A stretch of DNA of 64,000 bases from assembly GCF_008801605.1 (NCBI RefSeq), contig NZ_VZPJ01000011.1, positions 165,863 through 229,862 of the forward strand, in the 5' to 3' direction. Source of the stretch: Pseudomonas brassicacearum subsp. brassicacearum (GTDB taxonomy: Bacteria; Pseudomonadota; Gammaproteobacteria; Pseudomonadales; Pseudomonadaceae). A program made the translations under genes and the position numbers. Each line of letters begins with the position of its first letter. Positions within the stretch are counted from its first letter, which is position 1. Shown here piece by piece: positions 27,233 to 37,900 of this stretch. The notes below the pieces were generated by a model. It saw nothing but the letters and a program-made list of their open reading frames with translations. It was not told the origin of the DNA and made no database searches.

Positions 27233-27757
27233 GTGAACATTCACTGGTTGACGGTTGCGCTGCTGGCGATCAGCGGGCCTGCATTCGGCGCCGATGGCCT
27301 CGCGCTGCCATATACCGACCCGATGGCTTTCTGGCTGATCGCCTTTGGCGTGGGCTTGCTGGTCTTCGAGGCGGCCCTGCCCAATTACGGCGTCGCGGGG
27401 CTGGGCGGGATTGTCCTGTGTGTGATTGGCGCGGTCATCCTGACCAACGCCGAAGTCCCGGTTCCGCTGATGCTCGGCCTGGGCCTGGTCAGTGCTTTGC
27501 TGCTGATCGTCCTGTTGGTCCGTGCGTTGAAAACACGACCGCGCCGACCTTTCAGCGGCGATGCCGCGCTGTTGGGCAGTGTCACGACGGTGACCGCATT
27601 GCAGGCCGGCAATCATCATCATGGCTGGGTCCGGTTGGAAGGCGAACGCTGGCAGGTGGTAAGCGCGACGCCGCTGCGGCCAGGGCAAGCGGTGCGTGTC
27701 ATCACTCGCAAGGGTTTGCTGCTGGAAGTGGCCCCCGCTGATTCGCAAGGAGTCTGA
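27233..27757 (+). CDS. NfeD-type membrane protein (short form)
   Basis: 174 residues from GTG 27233, preceded by GCGGAGGATCCC. An N-terminal signal-like helix (1-19) is followed by three membrane spans (about 31-52, 54-72, 77-98) and a C-terminal OB-fold domain with TVTALQAGNHHHGWVRLEGERW and the closing GQAVRVITRKGLLLEV. The ClpP-like protease domain of long NfeD proteins is absent. NfeD and stomatin-type proteins form membrane microdomain complexes; the next gene, one base away, is the slipin partner. Confidence 0.88.
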   Translation: MNIHWLTVALLAISGPAFGADGLALPYTDPMAFWLIAFGVGLLVFEAALPNYGVAGLGGIVLCVIGAVILTNAEVPVPLMLGLGLVSALLLIVLLVRALKTRPRRPFSGDAALLGSVTTVTALQAGNHHHGWVRLEGERWQVVSATPLRPGQAVRVITRKGLLLEVAPADSQGV

Positions 27758-27758
27758 G

Positions 27759-28520
27759 ATGGGTATGCAAATCGGTTTTACGATGCTGTTGTTGCTGTTG
27801 ATCGCGTTGGCGGCTTCGACATTCCGGATCCTGCGTGAATATGAACGAGCAGTGGTGTTCCAGCTCGGACGGTTCTGGCAGGTCAAGGGGCCGGGGTTGA
27901 TCCTGCTGATTCCAGTGGTGCAGCAGATGATCCGCGTCGACCTGCGCACCATTGTCCTCGACGTGCCGCCCCAGGACGTGATCACCCGCGACAACGTCTC
28001 GGTGAAGGTCAACGCGGTGCTGTATTTCCGCGTGCTCGATCCGCAGAAAGCCATCATTCAGGTCGAAAACTTCCTCATGGCCACCAGCCAACTGGCCCAG
28101 ACCACCTTGCGCGCGGTCCTCGGCAAGCATGACCTGGACCAATTGCTGGCCGAGCGCGAGCAATTGAACGGCGACATCCAGCAAGTGCTCGACGCCCAGA
28201 CCGACGCCTGGGGCATCAAGGTGGCGAACGTCGAGATCAAGCACGTGGACCTCAACGAATCGATGATCCGCGCCATCGCCCGCCAAGCCGAGGCCGAGCG
28301 GGAACGCCGGGCCAAGGTGATCCACGCCGAAGGCGAGCTTCAAGCCTCGGAAAAACTCATGCAGGCCGCCGAAATGCTCGGCCGCCAGCCGGGCGCCATG
28401 CAGTTGCGCTACATGCAGACGCTGGGCTCGATTGCCGGGGATAAAAGCTCCACCATCGTCTTCCCCTTGCCGATTGAATTGCTCAAGGGGATGGCGGAGT
28501 TGTCGCCCAACAAGGCTTGA
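27759..28520 (+). CDS. Slipin / SPFH-domain membrane protein
   Basis: 253 residues from ATG 27759. One N-terminal membrane helix (about 5-23) is followed by the SPFH/band-7 domain: ILREYERAVVFQLGRFWQVKGPG, DVPPQDVITRDNVSVKVNAV, and a charged coiled-coil region QAEAERERRAKVIHAEGE. It is a stomatin-like scaffold at the inner membrane, probably oligomeric. Only one base separates it from the nfeD-like stop codon, so the two are translated together. Confidence 0.92.
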   Translation: MGMQIGFTMLLLLLIALAASTFRILREYERAVVFQLGRFWQVKGPGLILLIPVVQQMIRVDLRTIVLDVPPQDVITRDNVSVKVNAVLYFRVLDPQKAIIQVENFLMATSQLAQTTLRAVLGKHDLDQLLAEREQLNGDIQQVLDAQTDAWGIKVANVEIKHVDLNESMIRAIARQAEAERERRAKVIHAEGELQASEKLMQAAEMLGRQPGAMQLRYMQTLGSIAGDKSSTIVFPLPIELLKGMAELSPNKA

Positions 28521-28531
28521 TGCATTGCCCA

Positions 28532-28619
28532 CTGTGGGAGCAAGGCTGGCCCGCGATGGCGGCGATGCGGTCTTTCAGAAATCGAGGCGCCTGTTTCGCG
28601 AGCAAGCTTTGCTCCCACA
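28532..28619. repeat. Inverted REP pair, partly degenerate
   Basis: CTGTGGGAGCAAGGCTGGCC at the left and GCGAGCAAGCTTTGCTCCCA at the right. It lies between the slipin gene and the end of the convergent sulfotransferase. Confidence 0.8.
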
Positions 28620-28640
28620 ATGGGGAAGTGCGGCGTTTCG

Positions 28641-29594
28641 CTAGAACCCCTCGCCATAGCGCAATGTTTCGAGAGCTTCATAGGGCCCCTGCGCCCAGCG
28701 CATGACCCGCTCACGCAACAACGCCGAAGCCTCCCGGCGCTTGTCCTCGCTATCGCCTACAAACGCTTGCGCCGGCTGCTTGGCGTGCTGCCCGACCGCT
28801 GCGAACACTTGCCCGCATTGCTCATCATCGAGCCGGAAAAACGCCGCCAGCCTGCCCGTCATCGCCTCGGGCAGTTCGGTGTAGTTGACCGCCATTGCGC
28901 CAAATACCTGACAGTGTTCCAAACCCGTCGCCAACAACCGTCCCACCCGACGCGAGATGAAATCTTCCGGGCTGCCGAACGGCAATCCATCGTCCAGGAC
29001 CGTCGCCCCGATCATCCCCGGCACCATGTGCATGCCGGGACGCCGCAGGTGGGAGACGGCGATTTCCAAGGGGTCGCGGTACAGGAACAGCCAGGGCGTG
29101 TCGGGGAAACACTCACGCAACAGCGCCAGCTCACCGATGTTCCAGGCGTCGAGTTTGACCACCAGGCGTTGCTCCACGCCTCGGCGGCGCTGCCCATAGG
29201 CGGACATCAAGCCCTTGAGCGCCACGCACTGCTCGGCAGGCGACAGATCACTGCGCAGCAACGTATCCAGGGGCGGTGGTTCCGAGATAACGATGTGATC
29301 GTCCAATTGGGCAAGCATCTGGCTGATCAAGGTCGAGCCGCAGCGGGAGGCATGGAAAATGAACGCACTGGGCGCCAGGCCCGGGCTTTGTCGTTGCCAC
29401 TGACCGAACACGTCCAAGGGTGTCTGGCGGCGGAACGCCTGGTTGAAGGGCAAGCGCAGGGCGTCTTCCACGGCGTCGCCGAAGAATGGCTGCGACAGTC
29501 GCGCGTCGCCGAACCAGCACCAATCGACCCGCCACTGCCCGGCCTCTTGCCATACGCGGATCGGCAACCAGCCATGCAGATTCAGGTCTTCCAT
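28641..29594 (-). CDS. Sulfotransferase-family protein (second in the adhesin locus)
   Basis: 317 residues from ATG 29594, with GGAGAG five bases upstream; a GTG four codons earlier is less likely. The sulfate-donor (PAPS) phosphate loop is FIFHASRCGSTLISQML near residue 90, and the 3'-phosphate motif region is in PWLFLYRDPLEIAVSHLRRPG. The gene start overlaps the end of the beta-hydroxylase gene by 13 bp. It is the last gene of a five-gene minus-strand series with the giant adhesin. The acceptor is unknown; given the context it may modify the adhesin or a glycan on it. Confidence 0.8.
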   Translation of the reverse strand: MEDLNLHGWLPIRVWQEAGQWRVDWCWFGDARLSQPFFGDAVEDALRLPFNQAFRRQTPLDVFGQWQRQSPGLAPSAFIFHASRCGSTLISQMLAQLDDHIVISEPPPLDTLLRSDLSPAEQCVALKGLMSAYGQRRRGVEQRLVVKLDAWNIGELALLRECFPDTPWLFLYRDPLEIAVSHLRRPGMHMVPGMIGATVLDDGLPFGSPEDFISRRVGRLLATGLEHCQVFGAMAVNYTELPEAMTGRLAAFFRLDDEQCGQVFAAVGQHAKQPAQAFVGDSEDKRREASALLRERVMRWAQGPYEALETLRYGEGF

Positions 29595-30367
29595 TGGTCT
29601 CTCCACTGCTGGCGACCGGTGCGCATCGCAGCCCGCAACTCCTCCCGGGTGAAATGAAGCCCTCGTTCGGCCCCCAGCGCCAGAGCGGAGTCAATGAAAG
29701 CTTCCGGCTCATGCAGGTTCTGCAAGGTTCGGGCGAGATGGGGATCCGTTTCTACACGCTGCCGAAAAAGGACAAAGTCGCTTGGCCCGACGCCCACAGC
29801 GGGTGTGGTGGGCAGCCCATCGGCAATCTGCTGTGCCAGCCAAGGCCCAGGACGACAATCGAGCACCAGGTGAACCCGCGAATGAGCGCTTCGATTCACA
29901 ACTCGATGAGGTCGCGCCAGGTCGAGGAACCAGCACTCGCCCGCCGTCATCGGAATGATTTGCCCATCCAGGAAGAAGTCCACGCCAGGCGAGCTGAGCA
30001 GCGGCACGTGCAGGCGCAGGTCGGCGTCCGGCCCGTCCAGGTCATAGTCGCGATGTTCGTGGATGCACCCGCCGGGCCCGAGCCGCAGCAGCCGGGCCGA
30101 GACGATCTCCAGGGGCCAGTCGCGCAACGCCTCATGCCAACGGCCATCCGTTGACCAAGGCGCGCGGTGCAGGGGCTGACCGCGCCCGGGCGACAGCTCG
30201 GTGACGGCATCCGCCGCCGAGATCAGCGCCACCCCGCTCCAGTCGCCGCTGTAATAGGCACTGTTGAAATGCCCCTGCCAGCGCTCGTCTTCAACGGCGG
30301 CCAGTGCCTGCAACAGCAACGGCAGGTTCACCGCCACCGGCAGCCGGGAAAACGCCGGGCGCGTCAT
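29582..30367 (-). CDS. Aspartyl/asparaginyl beta-hydroxylase family protein
   Basis: 261 residues. The iron-binding facial triad is visible: His105 and Asp107 in CIHEHRDYDL, and the distal His154 in ARPHRVVNRS. Arg164 in HSRVHLVLD would hold 2-oxoglutarate. Enzymes of this family hydroxylate the beta-carbon of Asp or Asn in proteins. It is translationally coupled to the sulfotransferase gene downstream and begins 12 bp after the TolC-like gene. The adjoining giant protein, rich in Asp and Asn in every repeat, is the obvious candidate substrate; that link is inference. Confidence 0.85.
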   Translation of the reverse strand: MTRPAFSRLPVAVNLPLLLQALAAVEDERWQGHFNSAYYSGDWSGVALISAADAVTELSPGRGQPLHRAPWSTDGRWHEALRDWPLEIVSARLLRLGPGGCIHEHRDYDLDGPDADLRLHVPLLSSPGVDFFLDGQIIPMTAGECWFLDLARPHRVVNRSAHSRVHLVLDCRPGPWLAQQIADGLPTTPAVGVGPSDFVLFRQRVETDPHLARTLQNLHEPEAFIDSALALGAERGLHFTREELRAAMRTGRQQWRDQWKT

Positions 30368-30379
30368 GCCAGCGCCCGG

Positions 30380-31894
30380 TTATTGAGTCACCGCGGCCGT
30401 CGTCGGCACCGTGATGTCGCCTTGGGCCCAGGCTGCTTCACGATTAGCCAGCGCCGAGGCAATCGACTGGACTGCGGTCGATTGCACTTCGTTTGGCAGC
30501 GGGTCCAGACCGGCGCTGGCGAAGATCTGCCCATAAGCGTTGCGCAGGTCGGCGTAGGCCAGGTCCCGGCGCAGATCGGCCTGCAGGGTGTTCAGTTCAC
30601 CCTGGATCAGATCCAGCTCGCCAATGCCGGCAGCCTCGTGACGGTTGCGCAGTTGACCGACAATCTGCCCGTCGATGTCCGCCAGTTGCTGGCTGGTCTT
30701 GAACTGGCGCAGCGCTTCGCGATAGTTGGCATTGGCCACGTACAACTGCGCCAACACGGCAATCGACATCGCCTGGCGCCGCGCCGACGCCACTTCTTCA
30801 CCGGCCTTGGCCACGTCGATGGCCGCCGGGGCGGAAATCACGTTGAACAGGTTCCAGGTGACTTTCACGCCATAGTCGGCCCAGCCCTGTTCCACCAGGA
30901 ACGAGTTGCTGTCGTAATGCCCGCCGGCGGAAAACTCCAGCCCCGGCAGCAGGCGCAGCATGGCCTTGCGGGTTTCGGCGGCGGTGATGCGGGTCTGGTA
31001 ATCCTGCTCGCGCAGTTCCGGACGGCTGGCCAGGGCTTCCTGTTCGAGACGGGCCAGGTCGACCTTGAGTTCCGGGATGGCGTATTCATCCTGGGTCGCC
31101 AGGGTCAGCTCGGTGCCCAAGGGCAAGTTGATCAGGGTCGCCAGTTCGGTCTTGGCCAGGGACAGCGCCCGACGCTGCTCTTCGAGCTGGCGAGTAGCCT
31201 GGATCAGCGAGCGCTGGTAGCCCAGGGCCTGCACCGGGTCGCCAATGCGCTGTTCGCTCATGCTCTGGCTATTGTCCCGCGCCGTCTCGACCCGGGCCAT
31301 CAGGCTGTCGATCTGCTTGAGCAGGCGCTCGGCGGCCATGGCGCGCCAGTAGGCTGAACGCACGTCCTGGACGATGGTGTTGATCACCTTGCGCCGGCGC
31401 TCCTGCACGATCAGGCGCTGGTCCCCGGCCTGCTTGGCGCTGATGTAGCTGACGCCGAAATCGAGCACGTTCCAGACCATGGTCAGGTCCGCCACCTCGC
31501 GGTCGCGGTCCTGGGAGGTCGACGGCTCCAGGGACTGGGTGCCGGTTTCCACGCTCTGGCTGCTGGAGGCGTTGACGTTGTTGCGGCCCACATAACCGGC
31601 GTCCAGGGCCATGCGCGGCAGCATGTCGAAACTGGCCAGGTCCAACTGACGCTTGGCCAGGGCTTCCTCCATGATCTTCAAGCGGCCTTCGAGGTTGTAC
31701 TTCACTGCCCGGGCCATGGCCTGGTGCAGGGTCAGCGGGCCGCTGAGCGGCTCCTGATCCTTGTACATATTCTGCAGGTCGGTTCGAGCGCGCTGTTCGC
31801 TGACGCTACGCTCGATCGGATCGCTGGTGACCGCACAACCACTCACCACCAACGCCAGCAAACTCATACCGAATAACTTCTGACTTCTATTCAT
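30380..31894 (-). CDS. TolC-family outer-membrane efflux lipoprotein
   Basis: 504 residues from ATG 31894, giving MNRSQKLFGMSLLALVVSGC with lipobox Cys20. The frame extends upstream only to a TTG. OEP-family features are GPLTLHQAMARAVKYNLEGR, two long coiled-coil regions and repeated halves (for example around 145-265 and 345-450). It forms the outer-membrane channel of a tripartite exporter. It starts 41 bp after the giant adhesin gene, so it is very likely dedicated to it. It is distinct from lapE in this window. Confidence 0.87.
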   Translation of the reverse strand: MNRSQKLFGMSLLALVVSGCAVTSDPIERSVSEQRARTDLQNMYKDQEPLSGPLTLHQAMARAVKYNLEGRLKIMEEALAKRQLDLASFDMLPRMALDAGYVGRNNVNASSSQSVETGTQSLEPSTSQDRDREVADLTMVWNVLDFGVSYISAKQAGDQRLIVQERRRKVINTIVQDVRSAYWRAMAAERLLKQIDSLMARVETARDNSQSMSEQRIGDPVQALGYQRSLIQATRQLEEQRRALSLAKTELATLINLPLGTELTLATQDEYAIPELKVDLARLEQEALASRPELREQDYQTRITAAETRKAMLRLLPGLEFSAGGHYDSNSFLVEQGWADYGVKVTWNLFNVISAPAAIDVAKAGEEVASARRQAMSIAVLAQLYVANANYREALRQFKTSQQLADIDGQIVGQLRNRHEAAGIGELDLIQGELNTLQADLRRDLAYADLRNAYGQIFASAGLDPLPNEVQSTAVQSIASALANREAAWAQGDITVPTTAAVTQ

Positions 31895-31935
31895 TCCCTG
31901 GATTGCCCCTGGCTGCCCCAATATTTTTTTAGAAT

Positions 31936-34900
31936 TCAGGCCTGCACTTGGCTGATGCCGACCTGTTGTAACGCGCTCGCCAGGCTGTCGACCTGACGCT
32001 GTTCAGTGTCCTTGAGGTGTTGCAGTTGCTGACCCAGGGTCGGCGCCCCGAACGTCCCGCGCAGCCCTTGGGAAACATCGCCGCCCTGCATCGACTGGCT
32101 GTCGAAGGCGTCCATTGATTCGCCCTCGGAGCCGGAGTCCTGGTTGAACAGGGTCGACAGCGTGCTGGTGCCGAACACCCCGCCATCACCACCACCAAAG
32201 CCCAGGAACCCCTGGCCGCTACCGTCGCCGGCGGCGTCAGTGCTGAAGACCTGGGCGATATAGCTCGGCGCAAGCGCACCATGGTTGATGAAAATATCCC
32301 CGATCGGCCGCAGGCCACCGCCCACGTCCCGTTGCTCGAACAGCGGCGGGAAGCCCAGCGGCGAACCGAGGTTGCCGGTCGGCGGGGTAAAGACGATCGG
32401 TTGCAACGGCACCTCGGACGGCGGGATAACCGTGACCGGATCGGTGGTCAGGAACTCCGGCGGCGGCTTCACATCGTTGGGCACCACAGTGTCGATCGCA
32501 TAGTTGTTGGACACCGCCACGCTGGCCCCGGCGTTGCCCGTCTGGTCGCTGACGTTGCTGGTGTCCAGGGCAATGAAATTGCTCGGGTCGGTGAGGTTCA
32601 CCGTCGGTGTGAACGTCGCGGTCCAGGTCTTGCCACCATCGCTGGTGGTCAGGTTGGTCAGTTCACCGTTGGTGACGCTGAGGTCCGACAGGTCAAAATC
32701 CGTCACCGCTTCGCTGAAGGTGAAGGTCACCTGGGTCGTCTCGCCCACTGTCAGATTCGGGTCGGCGACCACGATGGTTGCCGTCGGCCGGGTGGCGTCG
32801 AGTGCGTAGTTGGCGGAAATCGCGATGCCCACGCCGGCGTTACCGGCCAGGTCCTGCACATTGCCGGCATCGAGCAGGATCAGGTTGGTGGCATCGTTGA
32901 CGCCCACAGTCGGCGTCAGGGTCGCGGTCCAGGTCAGGCCACCGTCACTGCTGGCAAGGTTGGACAACACGCCATTGGCGACACTGAGATCCGACAAGTC
33001 GAAACCGGACACCGCCTCGGTGAAGCTGATGGTCACGGTGGTGCTCTGGCCAATGCCCAGGGTGGTATCGCCCACGGTGATGGTGGCGCCAGGGCGAACC
33101 GTGTCGATTGCGTAGTTGTTGGAGTCCACCACACCGACACCGCTGTTGCCCGAGGCGTTGACCACGCCGCTGGTGTCCAGGCTGATCAGGTTGCTGGTGT
33201 CGGTGATGCTGGCGCTCGGCGTGAACGTGGCCGTCCAGGTGACGCCGCCGTCGGTGGACGACACATTGCTGAGCGTACCGTTGCTGATGGTCAGGTCGCT
33301 GTTGTCGAAACCGCTCACCGCTTCCGAGAACGTAATGGTGACCTGCGAGGTTTCTCCTATGCGCAGCGCACTGTCGGCCACCACGATCGTGGCCGTCGGC
33401 ACCTGCGTCTCGACTGCATAGTTGGCCGAATCGGTAGTGCCGGTCCCGGTATTGCCGGCCGCGTCGCTCACGCCGGTATTGTCCAGGGTGATCAGGTTGC
33501 TGGTGTCGGTCACGCCCAGGGTCGGCGTGAAGGTTGCGGTCCAGGTCAGGCCGCCATCGCTGCTGCTGACGGCGCTCAGGGTACCGTTGGCGACGCTCAG
33601 GTCAGCGTTGCTGAAGCCGGTCACCGCCTCGCTGAAGGTGATGGTCACCTGCGCGGTTTCACCCGGTTTCAACACCGAATCGCTCAGCACGATAGTGGCG
33701 GTCGGGCGCTGGCTGTCGACGCTGTAGTTGTTCGAATCAGTGGTGCCGCTGCCCGCGTTGCCCGCCAGGTCGGCGACGCCGCTGTTGGCAAGGGTGATGA
33801 CGTTGCTGGTGTCCGTGACGCCACTGGTCGGAGTGAAAGTCGCGGTCCAGGTGATGCCGCCGTCACTGCTGCTCAACCCGCTGAGCGTACCGTTGGCGAC
33901 GCTCAGGTCGGCGTCGGTGAAACCGGTCACGGCCTCGTTGAAGGTGATGGTCACCAGCGAGGTCTCACCGGCGGCAATGGCGGTGTCGGCGACGACGATG
34001 GTCGCCGTTGGGCGCACGGTGTCGACGGCGTAGTTGTTCGAATCGGTGGTGCCGACGCCAGCGTTGCCTGAGACGTTGACGACACCGGTATTGTCCAGGG
34101 TGATCAGGTTGCTGGTATCGGAAATGCTCGCGCTCGGTGTGAACGTGGCCGTCCAGGTAACGCCACCGTCGGAGGACGACACGTTGCTCAGCGTGCCGTT
34201 GCTGATGGTCAGGTCGCTGTTGTCGAAACCGCTCACCGCTTCGTTGAAGGTGATGGTCACCTGGCTGGTTTCACCGATGCTCAGAGACGTATCGGCCACC
34301 ACGATGGTCGCCGTCGGCACCTGCGTGTCGATCGCGTAGTTGGTCGAGTTGGTCGTGCCGGTTCCGGTGTTGCCCGCCGCGTCACTCACGCCGGTATTGT
34401 CCAGGATGATCAGGTTGGATGTATCCCGCACACCGAGGGTCGGCGTGAAGGTCGCAGTCCAGGTCAGGCCGCCATCGCTGCTGCTGACGGCACTCAGCGT
34501 GCCGTTGGCAACGCTCAGGTCAGCGTTGGTGAAACCGGTCACCGCCTCGCTGAAGGTGATGGTCACCAGCGAGGTTTCGCCGACACTGAGGTTGGCATCG
34601 GCCAGCACGATCGTTGCGGTCGGACGTTCGGTGTCCAGCGCGTAGTTGTTGGAGTCGGTGCCGCCGACATTGAGGTTGCCCGCCAGGTCAACGATGCTGC
34701 CGCTGTTGAGCGAGATGACGTTGCTGGTGTCCGTGACGCCACTGGTCGGCGTGAAGGTCGCAGTCCAGGTGATGCCGCCATCGCTGCTGCTCAGCCCGGA
34801 GATCACGCCGTTGGCGACCGTCAGGTCAGCACTGGTGAATGCCGTCACGGCCTCGTTGAAGGTGATGGTCACCAGCGAGGTCTCGCCAGCGGCAATGGCG

Positions 34901-37900
34901 GTGTCGGCCACGACGATGGTCGCGGTTGGGCGCACTGTATCGACAGCATAGTTGTTGGAGTCGGTGGTGCCCACGCCGGCGTTGCCCGCAGCGTTGATCA
35001 AGCCGGTATTGTCCAGGGTGATCACGTTGCTGGTGTCGGAAATGCTCGCGCTCGGCGTGAACGTGGCCGTCCAGGTGACGCCGCCGTCGGTGCTGCTCAT
35101 GGTGCTGAGCGTACCGTTGCTGACGGTCAAGTCCGCGTTGTCGAACCCGCTGACCGCCGAGTTGAACGTCACGGTGACCAACGTCGTCTCGCCGATGCTC
35201 AATGTGGTATCGGCAATCACGATGGTCGCCGTCGGCACGTTGGTGTCGACCTGGTAGTTGTTGGAGTTGGTGGTGCCGGTACCGGTGTTGCCCGCCGCAT
35301 CGCTGACGCCGGTGTTGTTCAGGACAATGAGGTTGGACGTGTCGCTGACCCCGAGGGCTGGCGTGAAGGTGGCGGTCCAGGTGATGCCGCCATCGCTGCT
35401 GCTGACGGCACTCAACGTGCCGTTGGCCACGCTCAGGTCCGAATTGTCGAAACCGGTCACCGCTTCGGAGAAGGTGATGGTGACCAGCGACGTTTCGCCA
35501 ACGCTCAGCGCCGTATCGGCAACCACGATGGTGGCGGTCGGGCGCAGCGTGTCGACGACGTAGTTGTTGGAGTCGGTGGTACCGCTGCCGACGTTGCCTG
35601 CACCGTCCACCACGCCCGTGTTATTGAGCGTGATCAGGTTGGTGGTATCGCTGATGCCAGCGCTCGGCGTGAAGGTCGCGGTGTAAGTGATGTTGTCGCT
35701 GGTGCTCAGGCCGCTCAGGCTGCCGTTGGCGACGGTCAGGTCCGCCAGGGTGAAACCCGTCACGGGCTCGCTGAAGGTGATCGTCACCAGCGATGTTTCG
35801 CCAACGGCGATGGCCGTGTCGGCGACCACGATGGTGGCGGTCGGACGCACGGTGTCGATGGCGTAGTTATTGGAATCGGTGGTCCCGCTGCCAGCGTTGC
35901 CGGCTGAGTCCGTAATGCCGGTGTTATCCAGGGTGACCAGGTTGGTGGTGTCGCTGACGCTGGCACTTGGCGTGAGCGTGCCGGTCCAGGTGATGCCGCC
36001 GTCGCCGCTGCTCAGGCCGGTGATCGTACCGTTGGCGACCGTCAGGTCGGCGGTGGTAAAGCCTGTCACCGCTTCGTTGAAGGTGATGGTCACCAGCGAG
36101 GTTTCGCCGACGCTCAAGGCGTTGTCGGCCACGACGATAGTCGCGGTCGGACGCTGGGTGTCGACGGCATAGTTGTTGGAACTGGTGGTGCCGCTGCCGG
36201 TGTTGCCCGCCGCGTCCGCCACACCGGTATTGGCCAGGATGATCAGGTTGGTGGCATCGGTGGTGCTGGCGCTCGGGGTGAGCGTCGCGGTCCAGGTGAT
36301 GCCGCCGTCGCTGCTGCTCAGGCCGCTCAAGGAGCCATTGGCAACGGTGAGGTCAGCCAGGGTGAAACCGGTCACCGCCTCGCTGAAGGTGATCGTCACC
36401 AGCGAGGTTTCGCCGATGTTCAGCGCGGTATCGGCCACCACGATGGTGGCGGTCGGGCGCGCGGTGTCGATGGCGTAGTTGTTGGAGTCGGTGGTCCCGC
36501 TGCCGGCGTTCCCGGACAGGTCGGCAATGCCGGTGTTATCCAGGGTGATCAGGTTGGTGGTGTCGCTGACGCTGGCACTTGGTGTGAGCGTCCCGGTCCA
36601 GGTGATACCACCGTCGCTGCTGCTCAGGCCGGTGACCGTGCCATTGGCGACCGTCAGGTCGGCGGTAGTAAAACCACTCACCGCCTCGCTGAACGTGATG
36701 GTCACCACGGAGGTTTCACCGACGCGCAGCGCGGTGTCAGACACCACGATGGTGGCGGTCGGGCGTTGCGTGTCGATGGCGTAGTTGTTGGAGTTGGTCG
36801 TCCCCACGCCGGCGTTGCCATTGAGGTCCGCCACGCCCGTATTGTTCAGGACAATGAGATTGGATGTATCGGTGATCGCCGCATCCGGCGTCAGCGTGGC
36901 CGTCCAGGTGATGCCACCGTCGCTGCTGCTCAGGCCGCTAAGCGTACCGTTGGCCACCGTCATGTCGGCCGTGGTAAAGCCGGAAACGGCTTCGGAGAAG
37001 GTGATGGTGACCGTGGAGGTCTCGCCAATCCTCAGGGCCGTGTCGCTCACCACGATGGACGCCGTGGGTGCCACGGTGTCATTGACGATGTAATTGTTCG
37101 AGTCGGTGGTGCCCACCCCGGCATTGCCGGCCAGGTCGGCGACGCCGGTATTGTTCAGGGTGATGATGTTGGTGGTGTCGGCGATGTTGCTGGCCGCGGT
37201 CAACGTACCAGTCCAGGTGATGCCACCGTCGCCACTGGTCAAGGTGCCGACGCTGCCGTTCTGCACCGTCAGGTCCGCTGCGGTAAGGCCGGTAACGGCT
37301 TCGGAAAAGGTGATGGTCACCGTCGACGTACCACCGGAGTTCAGGTTGGTATTGGCCACCACGACGGTCGCGGTGGGCGGCGTCTCGTCCGGCACATAGT
37401 TGGTGTTGATGGTGCCGCCATCCCCGTAGACGTTGGCCACCGACGCCGGCGAAACGCCAGCGCTGCCAGCGCTTGTCCCTCCCACGCCGCTGCCACCGAC
37501 GTTACCGGCCAGGGCCGCGAAGTTGGCAGCCGTGATCAGGATCGAGCCTTTGTTCCAGATGGCGCCGACACCGACACCACCCGCACCACCCGCCTGGAGA
37601 TAGCTACCGCCAGCCCCGCCGCCACCACCACCACCGCCGGCACCGACGTTGTTGGAGATGACCGAGTTGCCGATGATCCGCAGGGTTGCGCCGGTATCGT
37701 TGTAGATACCCCCCACCGCGCCGCCGCCAGCGCCGCCGATGTCGTCATAACCATCGCCACCGCCGCCACCGCCGATGGACAAGCCTCCGCTGGTGGCCGT
37801 GCCGCCGGCCGAACCGGTGCTGTAGCCTGGATAAGCCGCACCGCCCGCGCCACCCGTGGTGGAACCGCCACGCCCGCCAATGTTGAAGAAGCCGCCGCCC

